NCBI RefSeq assembly: GCF_039521325.1
Contig: NZ_BAAACD010000004.1
DNA: 64,000 bases
DNA from: Clostridium_X cadaveris
GTDB taxonomy: Bacteria; Bacillota; Clostridia; Clostridiales; Clostridiaceae
Strand: one strand, 5' to 3'
Of the stretch, positions 8,932 to 17,027 are shown one piece after another; within the stretch, counting starts at the first letter, position 1, and each line of letters begins with the position of its first letter. The notes below the pieces were generated by a model that did not search any database, was not told the DNA's origin, and saw nothing but the letters and a program-made list of their open reading frames with translations. Made by a program: the position numbers and the translations under genes.

Positions 8932-10050
8932 ATGAAGATGAAAGTATCTACACCAAGCAGAATTTGTATGTTTGGTGAACATCAGGATTATTTAGGCTTA
9001 GAAGTTATAGCTCAAGCTATCGATTTAAGATTTTATGCTGAAGGTGAAGATAGAAATGATAAAATTTTAAATATTAAGATTGGAAGCAGATATTTTGATA
9101 AGCCTAATGAAAAACCATATCAATGGGTGGAACATGTTGTAGATTTTTCTAAGGAACTCATATATGAAAATAATAGAGATTATATGAAGAGCATAGTAAA
9201 CGTTCTAATTAATAATGGATATAATCTAGATCATGGATACAATATATCTATGATGTCTGATATACCTATCGGAAAGGGAATGTGTTCATCATCAACTATG
9301 ATAGTAGTACTTATAAAATTATTACTAGAATTGATAGACTCTAAAGATAAGGATAATGCTGAAAAAATTGCTTATTTAGGATTTTTAGCTGAAGTTAAGG
9401 AATTTGATGAACCAGGCGGAATGATGGATCATTATGCATCTGCATTAGGAGGAATGGTAAATTTAAATTTTGAAAATGGAGAAACAAAAGTAAATAAAAT
9501 ATCAAAGAAACTTCCAGGAAAGTTTATATTATTTGATTCATTGAGGGATAAGGAGACAACCAAGGTACTTGCAACTGCAAAATTTCCTGTAGTTAATGGA
9601 TTAAAGAAATTAAATAAATATGGTATACAAAGCATAAAAGATTTTATAAAAAATGAAGAGAATATAAAATACTTAGATGAGCTTCTAGAGGAAGAAAAGA
9701 GAAATATTTTAGCTAATATAGATAACTACAAAATACTTCAATATGCAAAGAAGTTTATTGATTCTGATGAATTTTCTTCAAAAGAGTTTGGAAAGCTTAT
9801 AAAAAGACATCATGAGAATCTGAGGGATGGTCTTCTTATATCTACTAAAGAAATAGAAGAAATTTTAAATACAGCATATGAAAATGGAGCATTAGGAGGA
9901 AAAGTTAATGGCTCAGGTGGCGGTGGATGTTGCTATGTATATGCTATGGATGAAGATTGTGATAGAATTTTAAAGGCGGTGGAATCTTTAGGATATCCAG
10001 GAATAATTGTTGATTCTACTAATGGAGTAAGAAGGGAAGATGAAATTTAA
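8932..10050 (+). CDS. GHMP-family sugar kinase (galactokinase-like)
   Basis: 372 residues from ATG 8932, which sits 5 bases after GGGAGG; a TTG 21 bases earlier has no ribosome binding site. Seen motifs are PSRICMFGEHQDYLG near residue 6 (galactokinase-type sugar-binding signature), the ATP loop PIGKGMCSSSTMIVV near 113, and the C-terminal glycine motif KVNGSGGGGCC. This class phosphorylates a sugar at C1, or a mevalonate-type alcohol. The next gene starts on the base after its stop and encodes a sugar-1-phosphate nucleotidyltransferase, so a sugar-1-kinase role is likely. True galactokinase is possible but unproven. Confidence 0.82.
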   Translation: MKMKVSTPSRICMFGEHQDYLGLEVIAQAIDLRFYAEGEDRNDKILNIKIGSRYFDKPNEKPYQWVEHVVDFSKELIYENNRDYMKSIVNVLINNGYNLDHGYNISMMSDIPIGKGMCSSSTMIVVLIKLLLELIDSKDKDNAEKIAYLGFLAEVKEFDEPGGMMDHYASALGGMVNLNFENGETKVNKISKKLPGKFILFDSLRDKETTKVLATAKFPVVNGLKKLNKYGIQSIKDFIKNEENIKYLDELLEEEKRNILANIDNYKILQYAKKFIDSDEFSSKEFGKLIKRHHENLRDGLLISTKEIEEILNTAYENGALGGKVNGSGGGGCCYVYAMDEDCDRILKAVESLGYPGIIVDSTNGVRREDEI

Positions 10051-10776
10051 ATGAAATTACTTATACTAGCAGGGGGAAAAGGCACAAGACTACAGTCTGA
10101 TAAATTTAATTTACCAAAGGCATTAAAAGAATTAAATGGAAAGCCACTTATAGAATATGTTTTAGAAAATACTTCTTTTATTTCAAAGAAAGATGTCTAT
10201 ATAGTAGTTGGATATAAAGGTGAAATGATAAAAGAAGCTTTAGGTTCAGAATATAACTATATAACTCAAGACAAACAATTAGGAACTGGACATGCAGTAA
10301 TGATAACTGAAAAGTATTTAAAAGATTGCAACGATGACATAATGATTTTATATGGTGATATGCCTATGATAAGTAGGGATACTTTTGAAGGATTTGCAGA
10401 ATATCATAAAGAAAGAAAGTCAATGTGTACAGTTCTTACATCTATGTTTGAGGACCAGCCTCCTTATGGAAGAATAATAAGGGATGAAAATAATAATTTT
10501 TTAAGAGTTGTAGAAGAAAAGGATTGCACTGAGGAGCAGAAAAAAATTAAAGAACTTAATTGTGGACCAGATATAATTCATTCTAGTGTATTATTTGATG
10601 CATTAAAGAAAGTCAGCAATAATAATAGTCAGGGAGAATATTATTTAACAGATGTGCCTGAAATAATAAGAGATGGTGGACATGTTGTAAATATTTATGT
10701 ATGTAAGAATTGTTCGGAGATGTTAGGAATTAATACACTAGAAGACTTAAAACAAGGGGAAAACCTTATAAAATAA
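10051..10776 (+). CDS. Sugar-1-phosphate nucleotidyltransferase (GlmU N-terminal-like)
   Basis: 241 residues. The NTP-binding signature LAGGKGTRL starts at residue 5, with a Lys downstream (LPKALKELNGKPLIEYV). QLGTGHAV, LYGDMPM, the EEKDCTEEQ segment and NNSQGEYYLTD all resemble the uridylyltransferase half of GlmU, but the left-handed beta-helix acetyltransferase half is absent. It probably couples a hexose- or hexosamine-1-phosphate to a nucleotide, most likely UTP, using the product of the kinase that abuts it. The NTP and sugar preferences are inferred. Confidence 0.82.
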   Translation: MKLLILAGGKGTRLQSDKFNLPKALKELNGKPLIEYVLENTSFISKKDVYIVVGYKGEMIKEALGSEYNYITQDKQLGTGHAVMITEKYLKDCNDDIMILYGDMPMISRDTFEGFAEYHKERKSMCTVLTSMFEDQPPYGRIIRDENNNFLRVVEEKDCTEEQKKIKELNCGPDIIHSSVLFDALKKVSNNNSQGEYYLTDVPEIIRDGGHVVNIYVCKNCSEMLGINTLEDLKQGENLIK

Positions 10777-10847
10777 AATGTAACTTTTTATATGAAAAAT
10801 ATTAATATAAATAAGTTGTTTTTTAGATTTTCTTAATTTACTATAAA

Positions 10848-10874
10848 GGAAAGCCTTATATAATAAGGCTTTCC
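10848..10874. repeat. 12-bp inverted repeat after the nucleotidyltransferase gene
   Basis: GGAAAGCCTTAT and ATAAGGCTTTCC flank a 3-base loop. No T tract follows on the plus strand; A-rich sequence gives a T run on the minus strand. It probably acts as the operon's transcript end or mRNA 3' stabiliser. The core AAGGCTTTCC recurs in the terminator at 28992-29039. Confidence 0.6.
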
Positions 10875-10923
10875 AATGAATAAAAAAAAATTAAGTACAT
10901 ATCAAAAAAAATTATAAAATATG

Positions 10924-10952
10924 TTGACAGGTATATTATATGCTGATATAAT
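10924..10952 (+). promoter_or_regulatory. Consensus sigma-A promoter for tRNA-Ser genes
   Basis: TTGACA at 10924-10929, exactly 17 bases, then TATAAT at 10947-10952. Both hexamers match consensus perfectly. The tRNA begins 19 bases after the -10 box. Confidence 0.9.
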
Positions 10953-10971
10953 AAATCATGTCAGGCGACAT

Positions 10972-11062
10972 GGAAGGATGGTCGAGTTGGTTTAAGGCAC
11001 CGGTCTTGAAAACCGGCGTACGTGTGAGCGTACCGTGGGTTCGAATCCCACTTCTTCCGCCA
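10972..11062 (+). tRNA. tRNA-Ser(UGA)
   Basis: Acceptor GGAAGGA pairs with the 3' side before discriminator G and encoded CCA (11060-11062). The anticodon stem CCGGT/ACCGG encloses loop CTTGAAA with anticodon TGA. A long variable arm (GTACGTGTGAGCGTAC) is typical of tRNA-Ser. The T loop TTCGAAT is present. Confidence 0.95.
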
Positions 11063-11102
11063 TTTTTTTATTTAAAGATAATTAAATAGAAAATTTTAAT
11101 TC

Positions 11103-11193
11103 GGAGAACTACTCAAGTGGCCGAAGAGGCGCCCCTGCTAAGGGCGTAGGTCGGGTAACCGGCGCGAGGGTTCAAATCCCTCGTTCTCCGCCA
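11103..11193 (+). tRNA. tRNA-Ser(GCU)
   Basis: Acceptor GGAGAAC/GTTCTCC, discriminator G and CCA at 11191-11193. The anticodon loop CTGCTAA holds anticodon GCT. The long variable arm (around TCGGGTAACCGGC) confirms a serine tRNA. It lies 40 bases after tRNA-Ser(UGA) and is probably cotranscribed with it. Confidence 0.95.
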
Positions 11194-11225
11194 AAAACGC
11201 ATTCATTTAATGAATGCGTTTTTTG
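11194..11225 (+). terminator. Intrinsic terminator of the tRNA-Ser pair
   Basis: AAAACGCATTCA pairs with TGAATGCGTTTT directly after the tRNA CCA, followed by T. Confidence 0.9.
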
Positions 11226-11493
11226 TTATAGTAAAATAAAAATCATGCATTTAAAAATTACAAATAGTATCATTCATCAAGATAGATTATATTTGATAAG
11301 CACGTTTAAATATAGAATATAAGCGTGTTTTTTTATATTAAATACCTATAGTGACCTATAATAATAAATTTTAATTAAATGGTATTTAATGCCTTAAAAT
11401 ATAGCATAGCCATCATAATCAAAGGTTTTTTATAAAGGAAAAAAGTAGTATAATTTAATTAGGGCTTGTACTTTATAAAAAGAAGGTGAGTCG
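11226..11493. other. Intergenic region before the GNAT gene
   Basis: No gene is visible. A TATAAT at 11449-11454 lies about 40 bases before the next start and is the likely -10 box, though no good -35 box is seen. A CACG..CGTG pairing at about 11300-11330 with a T run is a weak hairpin only. Confidence 0.4.
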
Positions 11494-12048
11494 ATGTTAA
11501 AGGGGAAAAAAGTTCGTCTTAGAAGTGTTGAGAAAAAGGATATAGATTTTTTTCATGGGCTATGGAATGATGAAGAAATAACTAGGTTTGATGGATGCTA
11601 TCATATACCACCATCTAAAGAATTCATATTAGAAAATTTCTATAAAATAATGAATATAGACAAGAAGTTTTTGACTATTCTTAATGAGGAAAAGATATTA
11701 ATAGGCTATATAAGTTATAGTGGCCTTAAGGATTTAGGTGGTAATTATGAAATTGGAGTAACTATAGCAAAGAATTATTGGCATAAAGGGTATGCGCAAG
11801 ATGCCATAAAAACCATTTTAAGATTTCTTTTTATGAACAAAGGAGCTCATAGGGTTGAACTTGAAGTTGTTGATCTAAATGAAAGAGCAATTAAATGCTA
11901 TTTAAACTGTGGTTTTACAAAAGAAGGCGTTAGAAGAAATAGATATTTCGTAGAGGGACAATATAGAAACGTAATTTTAATGAGTATTCTGAAGGAAGAG
12001 TATTTGAAAGAAGCGGGAATTGTATATAAAAATAAAATGGATACCTAA
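11494..12048 (+). CDS. RimJ/RimL-type GNAT N-acetyltransferase
   Basis: 184 residues. MLKGKKVRLRSVEKKDID at the N-terminus and the acetyl-CoA region around EIGVTIAKNYWHKGYAQDAIKTILRF (motif A, residues about 88-113) are typical of the RimJ/RimL branch. The C-terminal CYLNCGFTKEGVRR is the conserved motif B. Such enzymes acetylate ribosomal protein N-termini, antibiotics or amino sugars; the target is unknown. GAAGGTGAG precedes ATG 11494. It is a single-gene unit ending in a terminator shared with the convergent MFS gene. Confidence 0.9.
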   Translation: MLKGKKVRLRSVEKKDIDFFHGLWNDEEITRFDGCYHIPPSKEFILENFYKIMNIDKKFLTILNEEKILIGYISYSGLKDLGGNYEIGVTIAKNYWHKGYAQDAIKTILRFLFMNKGAHRVELEVVDLNERAIKCYLNCGFTKEGVRRNRYFVEGQYRNVILMSILKEEYLKEAGIVYKNKMDT

Positions 12049-12070
12049 TTTTATAAGGTATCCATTTTTA
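12036..12070. terminator. Terminator overlapping the GNAT stop codon
   Basis: ATGGATACCT and AGGTATCCAT form the stem, with TTTTTATTTG following. The 5' arm lies inside the last codons of the GNAT gene. It may also serve the convergent MFS gene. Confidence 0.8.
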
Positions 12071-12082
12071 TTTGTAAAAATT

Positions 12083-13351
12083 TCAAGCTTGTCTATTATA
12101 TATAGGTTTAACATGATTTCTATTTTTGTACATAACAACTATAACTCCAATTAGGTTAAAAATCATAAATGCAGAAACTACAAGACGCTTTGGAACAATA
12201 TCTCCAAGTGCTCCGGAAATAAGCTGCCCTAATGTCATAGAGGCCGTTATAGCCATTAAAAAAATACCATTGAATCTTCCTTTCTTCTCATGAGGTACAT
12301 AGCTTTGAGTAGCAGAAACTCGTATGTTATATGAGGTTACACCCATGATACCTTCAATGAAGCTGAGAATCATCATTATTATTATAGGAAAATACAACAT
12401 AGATCCATCAATCAATGAGATTGTAAAATAAACTATAAGGGCTATTGTAAATTTTTTATCTGTAGGATATTTGAATTTATAGTGTATAGCACCACCTATA
12501 AAACGTCCAAGAACACCAAAGCCCATTACCCATATAAACATATACTCTCCTGAGGTATATGTTTCTTTAAAATATGGAAGTGATAATGTTTGATAAGAAC
12601 TTCCAGCAAATGTTGTAATAGCAAAATATATTGTAATAGCAAGAAGACCTTTTTCACTTTTCAGGTATTCAATACCTTGTTTAAAATCTTCTATATATTG
12701 ACTCCTTGTAAATTTTTCAGTTCTAATTTCCATATACTCTTCTTTTGCTCTAATTTGTGTTTCAAATACTGCAGCTATAAAAAAGCTTACTGCATCTAAA
12801 AGGAAAAGAGGGCCAATGCCTATGGTATTATATAAATAAGCTGATACGGGAACCATAAACATAGTAAGTGTTTCAAGAGTACTTGATATTGAATAAGCTT
12901 TTGTATAATTTCCTTTCGTAACAAGAAGAGGATATAAACTATCATAGGCAACAGAATAAATACTGTTAATTACACCTAAGATTAAGGAAACTAAAATAAT
13001 AATAATGTAATTTACATTGCTGTTTTTCCATAAAAGTATACCGAACAACATATAGAGAGCTGCAGAAAGAAAATCAAGAGTATATATAGTTTTCTTCCTG
13101 GAAAATTTATCAAGATATGGTCCTGCTAAAGCTGGTACAATTGCATTTGAAAGACTAAATACACACATACATAAAGCATACATAAGAGTAGACTTGTATA
13201 AATCAAGAACTAAAAGGCTCATAGCAAAACCAGAAATAGCATTTCCTAATTTTGATATTACGGTACCTAGTGTTATTATTGTGAAGTCTTTAGTCCATAA
13301 TGGATTTTCATAAATCCCTGTTTCCTTTTTTATATCTTCATTTTTATTCAT
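12083..13351 (-). CDS. MFS transporter
   Basis: About 422 residues with roughly 12 hydrophobic segments, starting with ITLGTVISKLGNAISGFAMS. The loop 2-3 motif is seen as AGPYLDKFSRKKT near residue 75. It resembles MFS exporters of the macrolide/MefA or enterobactin-exporter type, but the substrate is unknown. The frame is open for 38 more codons upstream. I choose ATG 13351 because GGGGG lies 5 bases before it on the minus strand and the transporter homology begins there. It is divergent from addB. Confidence 0.88.
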   Translation of the reverse strand: MNKNEDIKKETGIYENPLWTKDFTIITLGTVISKLGNAISGFAMSLLVLDLYKSTLMYALCMCVFSLSNAIVPALAGPYLDKFSRKKTIYTLDFLSAALYMLFGILLWKNSNVNYIIIILVSLILGVINSIYSVAYDSLYPLLVTKGNYTKAYSISSTLETLTMFMVPVSAYLYNTIGIGPLFLLDAVSFFIAAVFETQIRAKEEYMEIRTEKFTRSQYIEDFKQGIEYLKSEKGLLAITIYFAITTFAGSSYQTLSLPYFKETYTSGEYMFIWVMGFGVLGRFIGGAIHYKFKYPTDKKFTIALIVYFTISLIDGSMLYFPIIIMMILSFIEGIMGVTSYNIRVSATQSYVPHEKKGRFNGIFLMAITASMTLGQLISGALGDIVPKRLVVSAFMIFNLIGVIVVMYKNRNHVKPIYNRQA

Positions 13352-13544
13352 ATGAACCCCCAAATTAAAATGAAATATTTTAAGATAGCCTATGTTCAAT
13401 ATTATAACATACATTGAATTTTTTGGATTTAAATGATAGAAATAAATTTTGATAAATAATTTCATAAAGTCTGTGTAATTTTAGCATCAATAATTTAAAA
13501 TATATATTAAGGATAATCGTAGATGATTGAGAGGAGATGAAGAG

Positions 13545-16500
13545 TTGAGCTTAAGATTTATATATGGAAGAGGAGGAAGCGGTAAGAGCCGTTTTTGTTT
13601 AGATGATATAAAGAGAAAACTAGAAAAAGGTTTTGACAACAGATTAATACTTTTAGTCCCAGAACAATTTTCATTTGAAGCAGAGAAAAACCTTCTTAGA
13701 GCACTTGGAGATATGGGCACATTTAAAACAGAGGTATTGAGTTTTAAAAGAATGGCTCATAGAGTTTTTAATGAAGTCGGTGGAATTACTCATAAGAGAC
13801 TTAATGATTCTGGAAAGTCTATGATACTATATAAGATTTTAAGAGAAAGAGAAAATGATTTAAAGATATTTTATAAATCAAGTTCAAAGCAGGGATTTAT
13901 AGATATAGTTTCAGAAGTTATAACAGAATTTAAAAGATATAATATAACGCCTGAACTTTTAAGAGATACCATAGAAAAACTTAAAGAAGATGAGCTTGAA
14001 CTTAAATATAAATTAGAGGATTTATATAGAGTTTATATAGACTTTGAAATAGCTATTCACAAAAATTATATAGACGATGAAGATGAGCTTACAATGCTTT
14101 ATGAAAAGCTTGAGGAGTGTTCATTATTTAACGGTGCAGAGATATGGGTAGATGAATTTTCGACTTTTACACCTCAACAGTATTCAATACTTTCTAGACT
14201 TATGAAAAAGTCAAAAAGAGTAAATATAAGCTTAAATATGGATGGATCATCAGAATATAAAGAAGAAATAGATGATATATTTTGGGTAGCTAGAAATACT
14301 GAAAGAAAATTACTTAAGATAGCTGAAGAAAATCATGTGGCTTATGATAAACCTATAGATCTTAATAAAGATTGCTGCTATAGATTTAACAATAGCTATG
14401 ATATTGGCCATATGGAAAAGTATTTCTTTAAATATCCTTTTGTACCTTATAGAGAAGAACCAGATAATATAAGAATATATAAAGCATTAAATAATTATGA
14501 GGAAATTCAATGGGTTGCAAGAAATATAATAAGCAAAGTTCGTGATGATGGATATAGATTTAGAGATATAGCTGTAGTGTGCAGAGACTTAGACAATTAT
14601 AAAAAAATTACCCGGGTAATATTTGATGAGTATAGCATTCCTTACTTTTTAGATGAGAAAAGAGATGTAACAGATAATCCTTTAGTGGTTTTAATTCTTT
14701 CTGTTTTTGATATATTTAATAAGAATTGGTCCTATGAAAGTGTGTTTAGATACTTGAAAACAGGACTTATAGATTTAACTAATGATGGATGCGAAGAGCA
14801 GCTTACAACAAAACAAAAGATTGATATACTTGAAAATTTTGTTCTGGCATACGGAATCAAGGGAAAGAAATGGCTTGAGTTTTGGGAGTATGGTCTTTCA
14901 AATGCTAAAGATAAACAAGAATATACTAGAGATATTTTAAATGTAATTAATGAAATAAAGGATGATGTTATAAATCCTTTGACTACTTTTGGTAGTAAAG
15001 TTGCTAAGAAATGTAACATGAGAGATTTATGTACTTATGTATATGAATTTTTATGTGAAGTAGGAGCTTTTCAAAAAGTTGATATATGGATTGAAAATTT
15101 TAAAGCTGAAGGAAATACAGAAAGAGCGGATGAATATGAACAAGTAGTAGATGTGATATTTGAGGTTTTAGATCAAATGGTTGAAATAATGGGAGATGAA
15201 GTGGTTTCTTTAGATAGATTTATAGAAATATTAAGCATGGGATTTTTAAAGCAAGAAGTTGGATTAATACCAATAGCTTTGGATCAAGTTATAGTTGGGG
15301 ATATAGCTAGAATAAAGAGTCATAGTATAAAGGCTCTTTACATTATTGGAGTTAATGATGGAGTATTCCCTAGGGTAAATAGAGAAGAGGGAATATTGTC
15401 TGATAACGATAGGGGAATTCTGAAAACTGAGGGGGTAACTCTTGCTTCTGATACGGAAACTAAGATGTTTGAAGAAAACTTTTTAATATATACAACTCTT
15501 ACTATGGCAAGCGAATATTTAGTACTTACTTACCCTATTGCTGATTTTGAAGGAAAGGCTCAAAGGAGTTCAATACTTATTTCTAGATTTAAAAAGCTAT
15601 TCCCAAAGCTTAAGGAAGAAAGCGATATATTAAAGAATAAGGAAGATGAAGCAGTAGACAAGATTGTTGCTCCGGAACCCACTTTTAATGAGCTTATATC
15701 AATGATGAGAAGCTATTATGATGACAAGGAAGAAGTAAGTTCCGTATGGAAAAATGCTTATGAATGGTATAAGGGCAAAGAAGAGTGGAACAGCAGAATT
15801 GAGAGAGTTCTAAGCGGCTTAAAATATAGTAATCAAGTTCAAACTATAAGAGGTGAAAAGATAAAAGCTCTTTATGATAAGCCTTATGTATTTGATGTAT
15901 CAAGAGTTGAAAAATATGCCCAATGTCCATTTGCCTTCTATATTCAATATGGGCTAAAAGCTAAAGATAGAAAGATATATGAATTTGGAAGTCCTGATTT
16001 TGGAACCTTTGTACATGAAATATTAGATAAATTCACTAATAAAGTAAAAGATGAAGGTCGACATTGGTCTGATTTAGATAAAAAGTGGAGTGAGAGTACA
16101 ATTTCATCAATGATAGATGAAGTTATAAAAGATGAATCTATACTGAAAAGCTCAGCTAAATATAAATATTTAGTTTCTAAAATGAAGAGGATACTTACGA
16201 AATCAGTGTCAGTAATAAGTGAGCACTTTAAGAGAGGAAGTTTTGAAACACTGGATAGTGAAATAGTATTTGGAGATGGAAAGTATAAGCCAATAAAACT
16301 TTCACTGCCAAGTGGTGATGATATATATCTTAGAGGAAGAGTAGACAGAGTTGATATACTTGAAGATAATGGTGAAGTTTATATAAGAATAGTAGATTAC
16401 AAATCAGGAAAAAAATCATTTAGTTTAAATGAAGTTTATTATGGACTTCAACTTCAACTTCTTGTTTATCTTGATGCAATATTGAGCAATGAAGAGGAAA

Positions 16501-17027
16501 TCTTAAAGAAAGATATAGTTCCTGGAGCAATCCTATACTTCACAATAGATGATCCAATGATATCTTCAAGTGGAGAACTTAGTGAAGAAGAAGTAGAGCA
16601 GAGGCTTATAAAAGAGCTGAAAATGAGTGGGCTTCTTCTAAAAGATCCAAAAGTTATAAAGGAAATGGATAAAGATATTAAAGGATATTCTATAATAATA
16701 CCTGCTTATATGGGTAAGGATGGAATATCAGAGAATAATTCATCAGTTGCAACAAGAGAGCAGTTTAAAGTTATAAGGGAATATGTAAGGCAAAAGGTTG
16801 TAGATCTTTGTGAAGATATGCTTAAAGGTGATATAACTATAAAACCTGTTAAGAATGGTAAGTATACATGTTGTTCTTACTGTAGATTCAATGCAATATG
16901 TCAATTTGACTATTCATTGAAAGACAATAAATACTGTTTACTTCAAAAGAAAGATAAAGAAGATATATGGAAGCTGATGAAAGAAAAGATATCAGGGGAG
17001 GAGGAATTAGAGCATGGTGAGCAATAA
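13545..17027 (+). CDS. addB: AddAB helicase-nuclease subunit AddB
   Basis: About 1160 residues. The start is TTG 13545, 8 bases after GAGGAG, which gives the family N-terminus MSLRFIYGRGGSGKS with a Walker A motif at residues 8-15. The C-terminal nuclease has the RecB-like DYKSGKK motif. Four cysteines place the Fe-S cluster: one in YAQCPFAF and three in CCSYCRFNAICQF near the C-terminus. AddB pairs with AddA to resect double-strand breaks for RecA loading and recognise Chi. It overlaps addA by 14 bases, which indicates translational coupling. Confidence 0.96.
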   Translation: MSLRFIYGRGGSGKSRFCLDDIKRKLEKGFDNRLILLVPEQFSFEAEKNLLRALGDMGTFKTEVLSFKRMAHRVFNEVGGITHKRLNDSGKSMILYKILRERENDLKIFYKSSSKQGFIDIVSEVITEFKRYNITPELLRDTIEKLKEDELELKYKLEDLYRVYIDFEIAIHKNYIDDEDELTMLYEKLEECSLFNGAEIWVDEFSTFTPQQYSILSRLMKKSKRVNISLNMDGSSEYKEEIDDIFWVARNTERKLLKIAEENHVAYDKPIDLNKDCCYRFNNSYDIGHMEKYFFKYPFVPYREEPDNIRIYKALNNYEEIQWVARNIISKVRDDGYRFRDIAVVCRDLDNYKKITRVIFDEYSIPYFLDEKRDVTDNPLVVLILSVFDIFNKNWSYESVFRYLKTGLIDLTNDGCEEQLTTKQKIDILENFVLAYGIKGKKWLEFWEYGLSNAKDKQEYTRDILNVINEIKDDVINPLTTFGSKVAKKCNMRDLCTYVYEFLCEVGAFQKVDIWIENFKAEGNTERADEYEQVVDVIFEVLDQMVEIMGDEVVSLDRFIEILSMGFLKQEVGLIPIALDQVIVGDIARIKSHSIKALYIIGVNDGVFPRVNREEGILSDNDRGILKTEGVTLASDTETKMFEENFLIYTTLTMASEYLVLTYPIADFEGKAQRSSILISRFKKLFPKLKEESDILKNKEDEAVDKIVAPEPTFNELISMMRSYYDDKEEVSSVWKNAYEWYKGKEEWNSRIERVLSGLKYSNQVQTIRGEKIKALYDKPYVFDVSRVEKYAQCPFAFYIQYGLKAKDRKIYEFGSPDFGTFVHEILDKFTNKVKDEGRHWSDLDKKWSESTISSMIDEVIKDESILKSSAKYKYLVSKMKRILTKSVSVISEHFKRGSFETLDSEIVFGDGKYKPIKLSLPSGDDIYLRGRVDRVDILEDNGEVYIRIVDYKSGKKSFSLNEVYYGLQLQLLVYLDAILSNEEEILKKDIVPGAILYFTIDDPMISSSGELSEEEVEQRLIKELKMSGLLLKDPKVIKEMDKDIKGYSIIIPAYMGKDGISENNSSVATREQFKVIREYVRQKVVDLCEDMLKGDITIKPVKNGKYTCCSYCRFNAICQFDYSLKDNKYCLLQKKDKEDIWKLMKEKISGEEELEHGEQ

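Noticed and set aside
11300..11335. Possible terminator upstream of the GNAT gene
   Set aside because: Only a 4-bp CACG/CGTG core pairs; too weak to support despite the following T run.
13352..13465. N-terminal extension of the MFS transporter
   Set aside because: There is a clear GGGGG ribosome binding site before ATG 13351, and the extra residues do not resemble a transporter N-terminus.
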